DNA of 64,000 nucleotides from Diphasiastrum complanatum (GCA_029204225.1 CM055101.1:41316927-41380926), one strand, 5' to 3'. Shown: positions 33,930-46,470, counted from the first letter of the stretch. Notes: a model not told the origin generated them from the sequence alone. Translations and numbers: made by a program.

Positions 33930-35870
33930 ATATCAAGCAAAGGAAGAGAAGAAAATATGAATGTGTTGTGGGATGAAAAAACTCCAAATACTTTTACTTT
34001 GAGAGTGAAAGCATTGACTGATGAGTTAGCTTGCATTGATGAGAGCATTAAGGAAGGAGAGCTTGTTCAATTTATTCTTAATGGATTGTTGGATGCTCAT
34101 GCTAACATTGTTCAAAGTCTTGCTATTAAAAAAACTTTGCCAAGTTTGATTGATCTTCAAGAGATCTTGATCAATGAAAAAATAAAGGCTTTAAGCAAGA
34201 GGTGGATCTTCATCAACATCTCAAATTGGAGAGGAGGCTATGTTCATCAAGGAAAAATTCAAGGGCAAAAGCGAAATTAAGTGGTCTAAAGGACAAGATC
34301 AAGTGGATGCTTCTTCAAATGGCAAAAATAAAGATAGATCAAAGCTCAAGTGCTTCTATTGTGGCATCGAAGGACACTTTGTAGGTGAGTGCTACAAGAT
34401 GAAGAGAGATCAAGGAGACAAGCAAGGTCATCTTACTCTTGATGGGGATGGTTTGGATGTTCAAGATGCAAATGATGATGCTTTTGTAATGTCTTCATGT
34501 ATGTTTGCTAATGATGGAGATCTAGATCCATGGTGGATTGATAGTGGAGCAAGTTCACACATGACTTTTCACAAAGAGTGCTTCACTTCTTTGTTGGCAT
34601 ATGGAGATGACAAGAGGGTGATCTATATAGCCAATGATGGTGAGTGTGTAAATCAAAGGGATTGGCACAATTTCTATTTCTTGTTCTACAAATAGGAATG
34701 TTCCTTTGGAGGATGTCTTGTTCACTCCATCTATTACCAAGAATTTGCTTAGTGTGGGTCAATTGCTAAGTAAAGGCCTCAAAGCTGAGTTTGATGGAGA
34801 TGTGTGTATGATCAAAAGGAAGGATATCTTGATTGCAAAAGGTAAAAGTCAAGGGAAGTTGTTCAGACTAGATGTTTGTGTTATTGCTAACCAAGTTGGA
34901 CGTGTTGCAAGAGAGCAAATACCTAGTCAAGAGGTTTGGCATAAAAGGATGGACCCCTCAACCTCAAGTCATTGGAGGTAATGGCTAGAACACAAGTTGT
35001 GATAGGTCTTCCAAGTTCCTTAAAAAGTATCAATCATGTTTGTGAGTCTTGTGCTTTGTCAAAAAGTCACATAGAGACTACCTTATACTAGATCTACATC
35101 TAGATCTACAAAGCCTTTTCAAGTTGTACATTCGGATATTCATGGAATTACTACAATTAGCAATAGTGGAGCTAAGATGTATGTAACTTTCATTGATGAT
35201 TCTAGTAGATTTTGTTGGATATACTTACTAACTTAGCAAAGATGAAGTGTATGATATCTTTGTTAAGTTCAAGAATGCAAGGGAGAACCAATTTTACACA
35301 AGGATCAAGTGCTTAAGGAGTGACAATGGTGGAGAGTACATATCTACCAAGTTCAAGGCTTTTGTGATGAGCATGGGATCAGGAGGGAATATACAACACC
35401 AAGGACCCCACAACAAAATGGAGTGGCCGAGAGGAATAATAGGACTTTATGTGAAAGTGCTAAAGCCATGAGGTTAAGTGCTAACCTTGATAAGTCATTT
35501 TGGGATCAAGCCTTGTTGTGTGCTAATTTCTTGTGCAATAAGTGGTCGAGTGCTATTTTGGATGGAAGGACACCTTTTGAGATGCTATTCAAGAGAAGGC
35601 CGAGTGTCAACTTTTTTAAAAAATTTGGATGCACGTGCTATGTCAACATTACTCTTGATGATAGGACCAACAAGGATCCATCTTCAAGGAAAGGTATTTT
35701 TGTTGGATATAGTGAGGTGAGTAAAGCCTACAAGGTTTACATTCCTTCTAATGACAAAGTGATTGCTGGTAGAGATGTCATTTTCAATGAGGGAACATTC
35801 CAAAAGCGTCTTCAAGTATTATTGATGGTGATGTGGATGGATCTAACATTCTTGATGTTGATGTAAAGGA
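33930..35870 (+). pseudogene. C2: copia gag, protease and integrase
   Basis: 5'-truncated. Order: gag (LRVKALTDELA), zinc knuckle CFYCGIEGHFVGEC at 34351-34392, protease WWIDSGASSHM with DSG at 34540-34548, gag-pre-integrase (NLLSVGQLLSKG), then integrase with HSDIHG, LRSDNGGEY and ERNNRTLCE, and the end GIFVGYSEVSKAYKVY. Several frameshifts, and a TAG in the integrase core near 35235. The family is the same as the 23-24.5 kb copy. The left junction with the G2 leader is at about 33930-33957. Confidence 0.85.
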
Positions 35871-35943
35871 TCCTACTTTAAATGGTGATGATGATGGACT
35901 TTCATCAAGTCAAAAGCCCAGGAGAACATAAAGGGAAAGACAA

Positions 35944-37185
35944 ATGTCTTCAAGGCTCACATATGATGAAAAGGGTAAGCAAGTAGTTTCTAGAAATTAT
36001 GTTGATTTCCTAACCTCTTTTGATGAACCTACAAGTGTAGATGAAGCAAGGAACAAAGAGGAGTGGATCCAAGCAATGGATTTTGAGTATCAAGCTCTTA
36101 TGAAGAATGGAACATGGAGATTGGTGGAGTTACCTAAGGTCAAGAAAGCTATTGGATGCAAATGGATCTTTAAGTTGAAGACAAACCAAGATGGATCTAT
36201 CAACAAGTACAAGGCAAGGTTTGTGGCAAAAGGATATGCTCAAGAACAAGGGATTGACTATGATGAGACCTTTGCACCCGTGGAAAAGATGATAAGCATT
36301 CGAGTCATCATCTCACTTGCTACTCTTTATGGATGGAATCTATGGCAATTGGACATTACAAATGCTCTTTTGAATGGTGATCTTGAGGAGGAAGTGTACA
36401 TGGAGCACCCGAGAGCTACATTTCTTCTACAAAGCCAAATCATGTGTTTCTACTACAAAAGAGTTTGTATGGCCTTAAGCAAGCACCAAGGAGTTGGTAT
36501 GCTAAGCTTAACACTTTTTTACTCTCTCAAGGCACTCTAATCTATGTGAATGATATTATCTTGAGTGGTGGAAGCAACCAAGATGTGGAGGATATCAAGA
36601 GTGCTCTTAAGAAGGAATTTGAGGTGCATGATCTTGGTAACTTGCATTACATTTTAGGAATAGAAGTGATTAGATCTTCTCAATCTACTTTCATTTGTCA
36701 AGAGAAGTATGCTAACTCTATTCTAGAAAGATTTCATATGGTAGATGCAAAAGCTTGTGATACACCTATGGAGTCTCATATAAAACTAACTATAAGAGGT
36801 AATGAAAGATCCTTCAAGGACATTACTCTCTATAGGAAGCTAGTTGATTCACTCATCTATCTAACCATTACAAGAGTAGATCTAAGCTATTGTGTTGGAA
36901 TATTGAGTCAATTCATGCAAGATCCTAGTGAGGAGCATTGGAAGCTAGGAAAACGAGTTTTGAGGTACATCATTGGAACTCGAGATTTTGGCATATTGTA
37001 TGAGGGATCATCACCTAACTTGTTTGGATTTTCAGATTTGGACTATGTTGAAGATATAATGGATAGGAAATCCATTAGTGCTCATTGTATTTTCATAGGT
37101 GATGGAGCTATATCATGGATGTCGAAGAAACAAGCCACCGTCTCATTGTTATCTAGTGAGGCCGAGTACAAAGTTCTTACACATC
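35944..37185 (+). pseudogene. C2: copia reverse transcriptase and RNase H
   Basis: The frame 35944-36540 holds GCKWIFKLKTNQDGSI, KARFVAKGYAQEQG, FAPVEKM and WQLDITNALL. The next frame continues SLYGLKQAPRSWYAK to RNase H (WMSKKQATVSLLSSEAEYK). The catalytic YVDD is YVND (Asn codon 36549-36551), and about 25 residues before it are missing. Coding ends at about 37185, before the polyprotein end, where unrelated AT-rich sequence begins; no 3' LTR is present. Confidence 0.85.
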
Positions 37186-38032
37186 AAATCTCAAAAAAAA
37201 TTAAAATTCATAAATATGTAAGATTTGTAAAAATTAGTTTTGTAGAATTAAGTACTATCATAAAGACCCATGATTTTATCATATATGTTCAATCATATTA
37301 AAAAATTATGTTTTATGTTTTTTCTTTGTATTTTGGGTCAAATTTCAAAAAAAAATTTGGTCACAAAATCCATAGAAATCATGATTTTCATGACATTTGA
37401 AGCATGTAAACCCAGGTGGGGGACCTTCCCACGTGTGAAAACGCAAATTTTTTTTTTTTTTTTGGCATGGAACATCCACGCGTGGGTAGCGCGTGGATTA
37501 TCCATGCATGGATGATCCACGCGAAACTTGAATGGGAATAAAATCGAATTTGGGCATCTATTTTCTTCCTCTTTCTTTGCTATTACTTCTCTATTGTTCT
37601 TGTTCTTGTTCTTGCTCTTGCTTGTGCTCAAGCTATTGCTCTCACTCTATTGCTTGCTCTCAGTCTATTACTTGTTCTATCTCCCTTGCTTTTCCTCTTG
37701 CTTGCTCTTTTGATCCTCCACTCTTCACTACTCTGCTTTCTCTCCACCACTTTCATATTTTTTAAGTTTTGTTTAATAGCATGTCGTCTAGTGGAAGGTC
37801 TAATGGAAGATCGAGTGGAAGGCCATCAAGGAGAGGACCTCATGAGAAACCCGAGCAATATACACAAGATTGGTATGAAAATCTCTCTCCCCAGGCTCAA
37901 GAGATAATCAGAATTCTTGTGTTATCTTCTTCAGATGAATCATCTACAGGTAGATCTTCCATGGATGGACCTTCCCAAGAATCTTGTAGTGTCTACTATG
38001 ATGTTGATCGCCAGAGAAGAATAAGTACATAG
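37186..38032 (+). other. leader-like sequence with a small Ser/Arg-rich ORF
   Basis: AT-rich start, a 34-bp palindrome, a run of TTGTTC/TTGCTC hexamers (37590-37690), then an ORF at 37769-38032 whose likely ATG is at 37781 (MSSSGRSNGRSSGRPSRRG, then EKPEQYTQDWYENLSPQAQ). This looks like the promoter-leader and first codons of another retroelement or gene, cut off near 38010-38032 by C3. I do not recognise the protein. Confidence 0.35.
37490..37523. repeat. 34-bp near-perfect palindrome
   Basis: CGCGTGGAT and ATCCACGCG flank the 14-bp palindrome ATCCATGCATGGAT; only one symmetric pair mismatches. A further palindrome, CCACGCGTGG, lies at 37475-37484. Confidence 0.95.
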
Positions 38033-38534
38033 TTATCTACAAACTTAATATACAAAGACGGGTCATATTCACTAAGACAAAATCCGAGTGATATGAGATA
38101 GGAGTTGAGCCTTGCATACCAAGACCTTGGTGCTTGTTTTATTTTAGAGACTTTTGAACAAAAGACAAACTTTTGATTCTTCACCTTCTTTCACAAAACC
38201 AGGAGGTTGCTCCATGTAAATCTCCTCCTCATGGTAACCATTGAGAAAGACATTAGAAACATCAAGTTGAAACATTCTCCAATTGTGAAAACATGCAAGA
38301 GATATGAGTATTCTGATTGTTACCATTTTTGCAACTGGTGCAAAGATGTCTTCATAGTCAAGACCTTTGATTTGAGAGTAGCCTTTGGCGCAAAGTCTTG
38401 CTTTATATTTATTGATAGAACCATCATTATTATACTTGATTTTGAAAGCCCACTGACATCCAATCACATGCATGTGTTTGGTGGCTCCACAAGCTCCCAT
38501 GTGTTGTTTGACATCAAGGCTTCAAACTCTTAGG
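38010..38534 (-). pseudogene. C3: copia reverse transcriptase, N-terminal half
   Basis: The minus strand reads GCQWAFKIKYNNDGSINKYK, then FAPVAKMVTIRILISLA, MFQLDVSNVFL and EEIYMEQPPGF; after a frameshift KQAPRSWYARLNSYLISLG and FVDNYVLIL follow. The sequence stops exactly before the expected YVDD box, so the catalytic half and RNase H are lost at the junction near 38010. Confidence 0.85.
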
Positions 38535-39760
38535 TCATTGCTTCAATCCACTTCTTGGATTGAAGTGCTTCTTGGACATCTTTAGGCTCTTCATCTGATA
38601 TGAAGAGAGCATGATAGAAAGTTTCACCTTCCATTGCCTTCCTTCCTCATCATATGTGAGCCTTTTTGGCTCAGATCTTTCTCTTGTAGATCTTCTTAGT
38701 GTGGGTGCTTGAAGTTGCTCCTCCTCAAGCCTTGGCCTCACCACTTCTTGAGCAGCATCAAGATTGATGATTGTAGATCTTGCATGAGATTTCTTGATCT
38801 GTGCTTCATCCAAGTTAAACTTCTGATCTTCATGAAAGATCACATCTCTACTAACAACATTCTTGTCAGTAGAGGGAAGATATACTTTGTATGCTTTTCT
38901 ACTAGATGCATATCCTACAAAAATTTCTTTAACATCACTAGGATCTTCCTTCTTCCTAGTATCTAAAGGTACATGCACAAAGCATACACAGCCAAAGAAC
39001 CTAAGATGATCTACCTCAGGCTTTTTCTTATACAACATCTCAAATGGTGTTCTTCCTTCGATTGCAAGATTCGAAAGCCTATTACAAAGATAATTTGCAC
39101 ATGCAACTACTTCTCCCCAAATTTCTTTAGGTAGAGAAGCTTCTAGCCTAACGGCTTTTGCACATTCACACAAAGTTCTATTTTTTCTCTCAGCAACTCC
39201 ATTTTGTTGAGGAGTATAAGAACAAGAAAATTCTCTTTGTATTCCCTCTCTCTCACAAAAGTCTTTAAACTTATTGGAGGTGTATTCTCCTCCACTATCA
39301 GTTCTCAAAGCTTTCAACTTGAAAGAAAACTGCTTTTCTACATAAGCTTTGAAAGTAAGGAAACACATCATAAACCATGGCTTTACAAGACAACATATAG
39401 ATCCAATAATATCTTGTATAATCACCTACAAAAGAAACAAAGCAATTTGCTCCTCCTTTGCTCTTGGTTGAAGAGAAATGAACATCAGAGTGCACGAGTT
39501 CAAATGGTTGCTATGTTTTGATGCTTGATCTTGGAAAAGGCCTTCTGTGTGATTTTGCCAAAACACAGGCTTCACAAGGTTGAAGCTCCTTTGATAGTGT
39601 CTTTGGTAGTCCAACAACTTTTCCTTCCTTGACCATAGATTGCATGGCTTTGAAATTGAGATGTCCCAATCTCTTATGCCACATATCCTCCTGAAAACCT
39701 TGGTCTCAAAAGCAATATCTGAAATGTTAGCACTCTCCCTAGAATCTAGTTTGTACAACT
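38535..39760 (-). pseudogene. C3: copia integrase
   Basis: Around 39690-39570 a frame carries the HHCC module (HKRLGHLNF, CEACVLAK). Then come HSDVHFSS and, in the long frame 39425-38535, ALRTDSGGEY, YTPQQNGVAERKNRTLCE and KEIFVGYASSRKAYKVY, then the linker to reverse transcriptase (RRSTRERSEPKRLTYDEE). Catalytic residues are present, but frameshifts split the domain into at least three frames. Confidence 0.85.
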
Positions 39761-39859
39761 TTCCAATTCTAGATCCTCTAGCAATAACTTCATTTTCTCT
39801 TGAGATTATACACTTGTCAACTTGAAACTAGACATCGAATCCACTATCAAACAACTATC

Positions 39860-40990
39860 CTACACTAATGAAATTTTTGGTAGTTTAGGTACATGAAGTA
39901 CGTCATGCAAACAAAAAGATTTTGATGATGATGCATGCAGTGGAATACTACCTATTCCTTCAATTCTACACTCTACATCATTAGCAGTATAGATTGATCT
40001 TTTTGCACCTAGATATGGCATGAGACTTGTGAAAGAGTTTCTAGAACTAGACATATGGGAACTAGCCCCACCATCTATCCACCAGACTTCTTCATTCTTG
40101 AAAGGAAAAGATGAAAAACTAGATATCATTAAAGAATCCTCTCTTTCACTCTCAACACCCTCACACTCATCCTCATTAGTAAGGTTAGCTTGCTTAGATT
40201 GGTTCTTCTTCTTGAAACAATTTGATGCATAGTGGCCTTTCTTGCCACAGAAAAAACACTTGATCTTTGACAACTTTTTCTGGCCACTGGATGTTGCAAC
40301 TTGTGAGGACTGGTCCTCACCACCTTCTTTGGCTTTGTCCTTCTTGAAGTGTTGTTGACCTTTGCCCTTGCCTCTTGACTTGTCTCTGATGAAGAGTGCT
40401 TTGTCATCTCCACCATCTTTTAATGAAAGCCTGTTGATCCTCAGCATCTTATTCTCTTGCCTGTTTTCTTCAGTAATGAGAACACCTTGCAGTGTCTCCA
40501 AGGATGGAAGTTCCTCCCTGATAGCATAAGTCTGCACAATATTGTCATACTCATCTCTAAGTCCATTAAGGACTACTTGAACAACTTTAGTGTTCTTAAG
40601 AGCATCTTCAATACCAGCTAACTCTTGATGAAGATCCTTTACTCTCATTACATGTGATGAAGCACTCTCATCTACTCTCTGATAACTTAGAAAGATTTGG
40701 TTTCTAAGTGTAAGCAATCTAGAAGTATTCTTAATTTCATAGATTGTTTTTAGAGTGTCCAAGCCTCCTTGACAGTGGTGCATGTACTGATCTCTCTTAA
40801 CACTTCATTTGTGACATTCATTTTTATAAAATGAAGGGCCATTTTGGTTCTTTTGTTGAATGTTGCAGCTTCATTAGGTGTTGCAGGTTCTACTTCAGCT
40901 CCACTCACAATGTCCATTGCATCCTGTAGAATCAATAATGATTCCATTCTAATCTTTCACATTTCATAATTGGAAGATGTTAATCTCTCA
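39860..40990 (-). pseudogene. C3: copia gag and protease
   Basis: Gag from about 40990 (SSNYEM then TGA where Trp is expected in copia gag, then KIRMESLL). The long frame 40783-39860 has HVMRVKDLHQELAGIE, the knuckle CFFCGKKGHYASNC and the protease WWIDGGASSHM. The usual DSG is DGG. It ends before the integrase with a short stop-rich interval. The leader 40990-41403 lacks a visible primer-binding site or LTR. Confidence 0.85.
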
Positions 40991-41403
40991 CTGTGCTCCA
41001 AGAAATGTGAACCAAATGAAGACAACTTCTCTATGAGAAATTTAAGTAATGACAAAAATGGAGTTGAAAATGTTGCTTGCTATTTCAACCTAGGATCTAA
41101 CACTAATAATGTTGATCCAACCTATGAAATCTAGCAACAAAATATGAGATCAAACTCTCAACTAGAAATTCAATCTATTTTGAATTGGATCTTGCTTCAA
41201 TCAGAGAAATGAAGCACATGCAAGTAAGAAGTCTATCTCTCCCACTAGTTTCAAAAAACTGATAAACTCTCTAGGAGCTTACTTTCAACTCAAACACATT
41301 ATCTTGTGTGAAATGAAAAGTCTAAGATTCACAACACTCACTTCTATCCAATTCTATTTGATTGACAATGAAAATTGAAGAAATTGGTAAAAAGAACTGA
41401 TGT

Positions 41404-42905
41404 GTGCTCACTTTGGCATATCCCACAAGAATGTCAGATATAGTTCCAATTGCTCAGTATGAGAAAAACAGGCTGCTCTCAGGTAGAGAGAGAAAATCAA
41501 CACAAGCACAACAACAGAAGTTGGCCAAAGAAAAAGATGAAATCAGATCCGTGATGGTCGGGAAGAAGATCACATTGGAAGAGGTCCAGCAACAACTGAA
41601 GCACTAGATGGCCCAGATCGACCAAGCACGAGATGGATCGTCCGGTGCAATGATAGTTAGTGCCCCTCTAATTAAGCCTGAGGACATACAGTTCTAGGCC
41701 CCATAGGCCATAGCCATCCGGATGGAAAAATATGTGTGGCTAATCCAGGAACGAGAAGCTGAGAAGAGAAATTTCAAAAATATTGTGGCCAAGCAGAAAA
41801 AGATCAATCTTGAGTCCCAGAAGTAGCTTGAAGAAACGAAAAAGGCCTTGCAGCAAGTCTTGGACAAGGTGAACCAATTATGGGACACAACGTGCAAGGC
41901 CCAAGCAGGTGCTCTTACAGAGAAACCACGACGATGATGGAGATGATAGAACAGAAAATAAGGACGGGCAAACCCGACCATCAGATGGTAGCTCAGGATC
42001 TGGTAGGCTGAGAGCCGAAGTTGCTTCCGGAGCTTTTTCCCTCCTCCCTCAGACTTTTAACCCCTCTTCTTATTCTGCTTCTAATTTTTCTGAAACATTT
42101 ATTTCCACTTACCTTGTCTTTTCATCTTCCTTCTCTCCACCATCTCCTAGCAGATTATTGGGCCCATCTAAAAGTCCAGCTGACACGTACAAAGCCCGAT
42201 GGGACAAGTTCCTACAACAACTTCGCTCCTCCGGTGTGGCGTACAATTTGTTAGCCACCCTCCCCTCCTAAACCTGTCATCCCTACACCTCTCTCTCTAG
42301 ATCACTCCATCCCTGACCCTCCAGAAATTAACACTGACATCGGGGGTGATGACGACTTTCTGGGAGATCCACCAGAAGCTAGAAGATTCTCGCCCAGGCA
42401 AGACACGGGCGCAGCTGAGCCATCTACGAGCGAGCGGGCTAAGGAAAAGGATACAGACACTAAGGCCCTGGATGACTACTTGGCAAGGCCACCACAATGA
42501 CGTAGGACAACCTCTCCTACCAGGCCAAGGGGTAAGATGATCGATACCAAAGAATCAAAAAATTTTGAAAGAAAATATCCACACAACATGAGGCGAGGCA
42601 GAGAGGAGATCGATCAAAGCCAATACTCCACAAGGGCTGAGATCATTGCGGCACTACAATCGTAACCTAAATGGTGGAGCAAGGTCCTAAAAGATAGCAG
42701 GCGACTACAAGAGTATCTGAGGGCACCGGCATGGAAACGAGTTGATCCATTCTACATGCTGCTCAAACAAAAAAATCCATGGCCTGTAGAGAAACCAGGG
42801 GTTGAATTGGTAAACTGGCCGGTGATTCTAGAAATTTCAGACAAAATCTCCCTGGATGACCTGAGGCTACAGTTGCTGGATTTCGGACACAAATACAAAG
42901 GCTAG
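41404..42905 (+). pseudogene. P3: P-family coiled-coil ORF, degraded
   Basis: The plus strand reads a Lys/Glu/Gln-rich coiled coil (41404-41607 and onward) with GAMIVSAPLIKPEDIQ near 41650. P4 has GAMIVESPRMKPKEIQ at the matching place. A Ser/Pro-rich section follows, then a closing segment with KYPHNMRRG and a Trp-rich stretch (PKWWSKVL), ending at TAG near 42905. Several TAG/TAA stops and shifts break it. GC content is visibly higher than the surroundings. No protease, polymerase or integrase motif is seen. It could be a retroelement structural ORF or a host-derived repeat gene; unclassified. Confidence 0.45.
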
Positions 42906-42925
42906 TGCTGATCCGTGCATGCAAG

Positions 42926-43050
42926 TATTGAGAGTTGTGTAAGTTTGATATGTTGTTGATTAAACAACTGCCTTTGCATGTAGTAGCAATTTGAATTGAT
43001 GAATCTTCTTTTAATCTGGATCTTTATATAACTTCTGAGTTAATATTTTG
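42926..43050 (+). repeat. 125-bp direct repeat, copy 1
   Basis: Two mismatches in 125 bp against 43642-43766. Starts 21 bp after the P3 stop. Confidence 0.95.
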
Positions 43051-43641
43051 TAACGGGACAAGCTTCTGTTGGCAAATCCATGTATTCAGTTTTTCAAATT
43101 TTTGTTAGATAATCAGGTGCTCAGTTTTTTAGATATCTGATAATAGCGTTTTTGTCACTTTCTACATGAATTTGATATTGTCTTTTTTTTTGGGCTTGTC
43201 ATTATTTTTTGTTTAGAGGCACGTATTTCAGAAATATTAGATTGCAGATTTAAGTATGGCCTCATAAAATTCTTTATTAAGCTTGTGCGTTTTTAGCATT
43301 GAATGAACATCCGTTCATAATTTTTGATGACTATAAAGTTTCCCAAGATGATTATGGCCTTTGTGTGCAACTTTGTAGTATAGTGAAACAATGATTTTTC
43401 AGTATCGAAATTTTTGACTCCTTTGGGTTTTGTATTCACCAAATATTGTGCAGTGGGTAAATTTTGAGGTTTGGGACGGTCTTGCATAGCTGTAGAAGTA
43501 CTTGAACATTGACTGGATCTGTAAGCAGGATTTTTGATATTGGTGTCATCAATTGCATATCCAACCTTCTTTATCATCAGAAGATTTTTATCAATAATTA
43601 CTTCTCGTAGTATGTGATCAACATTCCGCCTACTTTATCTG

Positions 43642-43766
43642 TATTGAGAGTTGTGTAAGTTTGATATGTTGTTGATTAAACAACTGCCTTTGCATGTAGT
43701 AGCAAATTGAATTGATGAATCTTCTTTTAATCTGGATCTTTATATAACTCCTGAGTTAATATTTTG
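43642..43766 (+). repeat. 125-bp direct repeat, copy 2
   Basis: Repeat of 42926-43050 after a 591-bp spacer. The termini are not TG..CA and no primer-binding site follows copy 1, so a mini LTR element is unlikely; a segmental duplication fits better. The spacer holds no gene. Confidence 0.95.
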
Positions 43767-43914
43767 CTGTTTATGGAAGACTATTTTATGTCGTGATAGT
43801 ATTTTGGACTGAGATTGTATATAAAGCACAAAGCATTCATATGATGTATTTGTTTGACGTAAATTATGTTGGTGTGTGCAGCTCGCGATTTTTGCTTGAT
43901 TCATAACTTTCATG

Positions 43915-44044
43915 TGAGGGCCTGTGAGGGCGGTGGCTGAAAAGCACATGTTGGAGGTAGCTTGCGCTTGTGGATTTGAGTACTTTGTGAACTTGAGGGC
44001 CTGTGAGGGCAGTGGCTGAAAAGCACATGTTGGAGGCAGCTTGC
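43915..44044 (+). repeat. partial tandem duplication, 79-bp unit
   Basis: 43915-43965 and 43994-44044 match over 51 bp with two differences. No coding function is seen; the rest of 43767-44732 is AT-rich without a recognisable gene. Confidence 0.85.
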
Positions 44045-44732
44045 CCTTTCCAACAGCAACACTACTTTTGAAAAATTGATTTTTAATCACATAATTTTTT
44101 CAACCAAGGACCTGTTATGAGATTTTGAGATGGGCCAAAACTTGAAGTGACGGTCGACGTCAAACCAGAATTTCCATTCTTGCTTTAAGTCAATAAAACA
44201 TCAATCATATGTCTGGATTAATGCGTTTTGGTATTATCAACCAGTGAGATCACATAGAATTAAACTTAAGTGGACTAGTCCAACTCAAGCAGGATACACC
44301 AACTTACCACCTGCGCCAAGATGTCTCGGTTAATATTGTGAAAACTATGCAATCGAGGGGTATCATGTTTATATTTCGCTTTCATATGGTTCAGATTGTA
44401 ATATATTCTAGTTTTGTTGTAAATTATTATTACGGAAAGAGGATCACAGATCTTTCCTCACTGATTTGAAACTTTAATATCATGTATGCCTATCTTCATG
44501 ATCCATAGGTAAGAAACATAGATTTTATAAATAGAGTAAAACGATTTGTGTAAATTTAAAAAGTTGTGTTTATTGTTCAGATTTTTGAAAAAAGTGTTAC
44601 AATATTATGAATCATGATAATTAAAATTGTTTTTTAAAAATTTATCAAGAGTTAATGGCACAATTTCTACTTCAATTATAATATATTATCAAGTTAAATT
44701 TATTTTTATTTTTTTTACATAAAAGAATAAAG

Positions 44733-45041
44733 AACTTTCCAATATATAATTTTCTATAAAACAATGAACATAACTAGGGAAAGTGCCAACTACCAAAAAA
44801 TGAACGCTTTCTAGTTTATACATCTAGGAAATTCACTATCAGATTTTCTTTTTAGGAAATTTAAGTCAAATCTATATTTTCCTAGTTACAATTTCCTACA
44901 TAGGAATCTGGCTTAAATTTTCTATATAAAAAATCTGATAGTGGATTTCCTAGATGTAAAAACTAGGAAGTGTTCATTTTTTCCTAGTTGGCACTTTTTC
45001 TAGTTATGTTCATTGTTGTATAGAAAATTATATGGAGAATT
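44733..45041. repeat. 310-bp foldback (hairpin) element
   Basis: Two arms of about 150 bp are imperfect inverted copies of each other around a centre near 44887. For example TGAACATAACTAG at 44765-44777 pairs with CTAGTTATGTTCA near 45000-45012, and CACTATCAGATTTT pairs with AAAATCTGATAGTG. A transcript would form one long hairpin. Such structures are typical of foldback MITEs and hairpin small-RNA loci. No clear target duplication or transposase-specific terminus was found. Confidence 0.85.
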
Positions 45042-45878
45042 TTTTTATTTTTCCTAAATAGGATGTGATCAAAAGTTTTTTGTATTTTATCCAATAAGCA
45101 ATGGCAGAACAGGAAGGGAGCAGCAATAAGCCAAACTACGAGTACGAGAGAGAGAGAGAGCGATGGTAATACCATTCAACTGGTTGCATTGGATTGCAAT
45201 GGAGGTTGTCGATACAAGTGTACTAGTTCTAATTCACAAAGTACAAATCATCATGCATGTGTCCATTACACTTTGTGCATGTCTTGCATGTCATTATGGA
45301 TCACTTACAATTAATGCATGTGAATTGCCACGAGTTTTTACAAGCATGAAGTTGCCAATTCTATGCTTACAAACTATATGCAAGTTGTATTCTTCAAACT
45401 AGACATTACATAACCATGTAGCTCGAGTTCTATGTAGGCCAAATTTGGCATTTTGCATTTATGAGCTACATACTTGCATGGTACAACATTTGTAGCAAGC
45501 CAAGAAATCAATATGATTTGTTTTTTCGATTTTAACATAGATAGGATCAAGAGGAAAGCAGATCATCAGATTACACCAATAAGCCCTCCAATTTGCAGAT
45601 CAGAGATCTCGATCTCAGAAACTGTGGCAAAATAAGAGAAAAATTCATCAAAACTGATGGATCTGCTACCAAATATCTATCAGGACTTTCAGAGAGTTAC
45701 CTACAGTTAGATCTAACATGGATGTAACAGATTACCAGTTTGCAAAAGTTAAGAATTAGAGAATCTCAAGATCTCGTCAAAAAACACTCAAAAAGAGCAT
45801 TTTTTTCATGATTTTTGGAGATAGCTCTTGAAACTTGGACAATCACTAGATCTGATCCAGATGAAAACCCTCGCAGAG
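45042..45878. other. no recognisable gene
   Basis: A small GA-rich patch lies at 45150. The short ORF 45163-45402 has no motif. The right part may already belong to the P1 upstream region. Confidence 0.3.
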
Positions 45879-46470
45879 CATCAAGATCATCAAACCAACC
45901 TTCGCAAGGGGTATAAATGAAATTAGAGCAGTGAAGTTAGCTTGTTTACATGGTCTGATCTTGAAAATCCGACCCTAAGAGCAAGTTGTACGAGCATTCA
46001 CTTCTTGCGAGGATTGGACCCTCGCAGACTGTCTAGACCCTCGCAGAACCTTCACAGGGCAGTTAAATCACCTTATGAACTCTTGTAGACTTCTCTGAGG
46101 TCTTAGTATTTTGTGAAGAAGGTCCTTGCCGAAATTTGGGTGGAACTCAACAGGGGAAAGTGGATTTCACCTAATACGCACTCTAAATTCTGTTATATAA
46201 GGCTGAATTCGAGTCATTTGTCATCTTTCCTAGCGAAGCTCTGTTCAATTTTCGATCAAAATTTTCAAATTCTCCGAATGCAACCAAACTTTATACAAGC
46301 CATCATTTGCATACTCTGAACCTAGATCTACGTTCTGAACTGCTGTTACTACCATCCAATTCTTGTTTTTTCACTATTTTTCTCGTTTCCATTACTTTTT
46401 ACCATTTTCACCGTTTTTTCTTACTTTTTTTCACTCTTTCTTTGTAACCAGCTTAAACTATCACTGCTAA
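45879..46470 (+). promoter_or_regulatory. P1 promoter and leader
   Basis: It shares a 30-bp exact match with 51901-51930 and continues similar to the P2 leader (52950-53456). Both contain TATATAAG (46194-46201 here; 53187-53194 in P2), then a conserved leader (CATTTGTCA, CCTAGCGAAGCTCT) and an ATG about 270 bp further on. The arrangement looks like a Pol II core promoter, as in an LTR or a promoter captured by a repeat family. Confidence 0.6.

Noticed and set aside
42926-43766. TRIM-type miniature LTR element
   Set aside because: Repeats lack TG..CA ends, no primer-binding site or polypurine tract is adjacent and no target duplication is seen.
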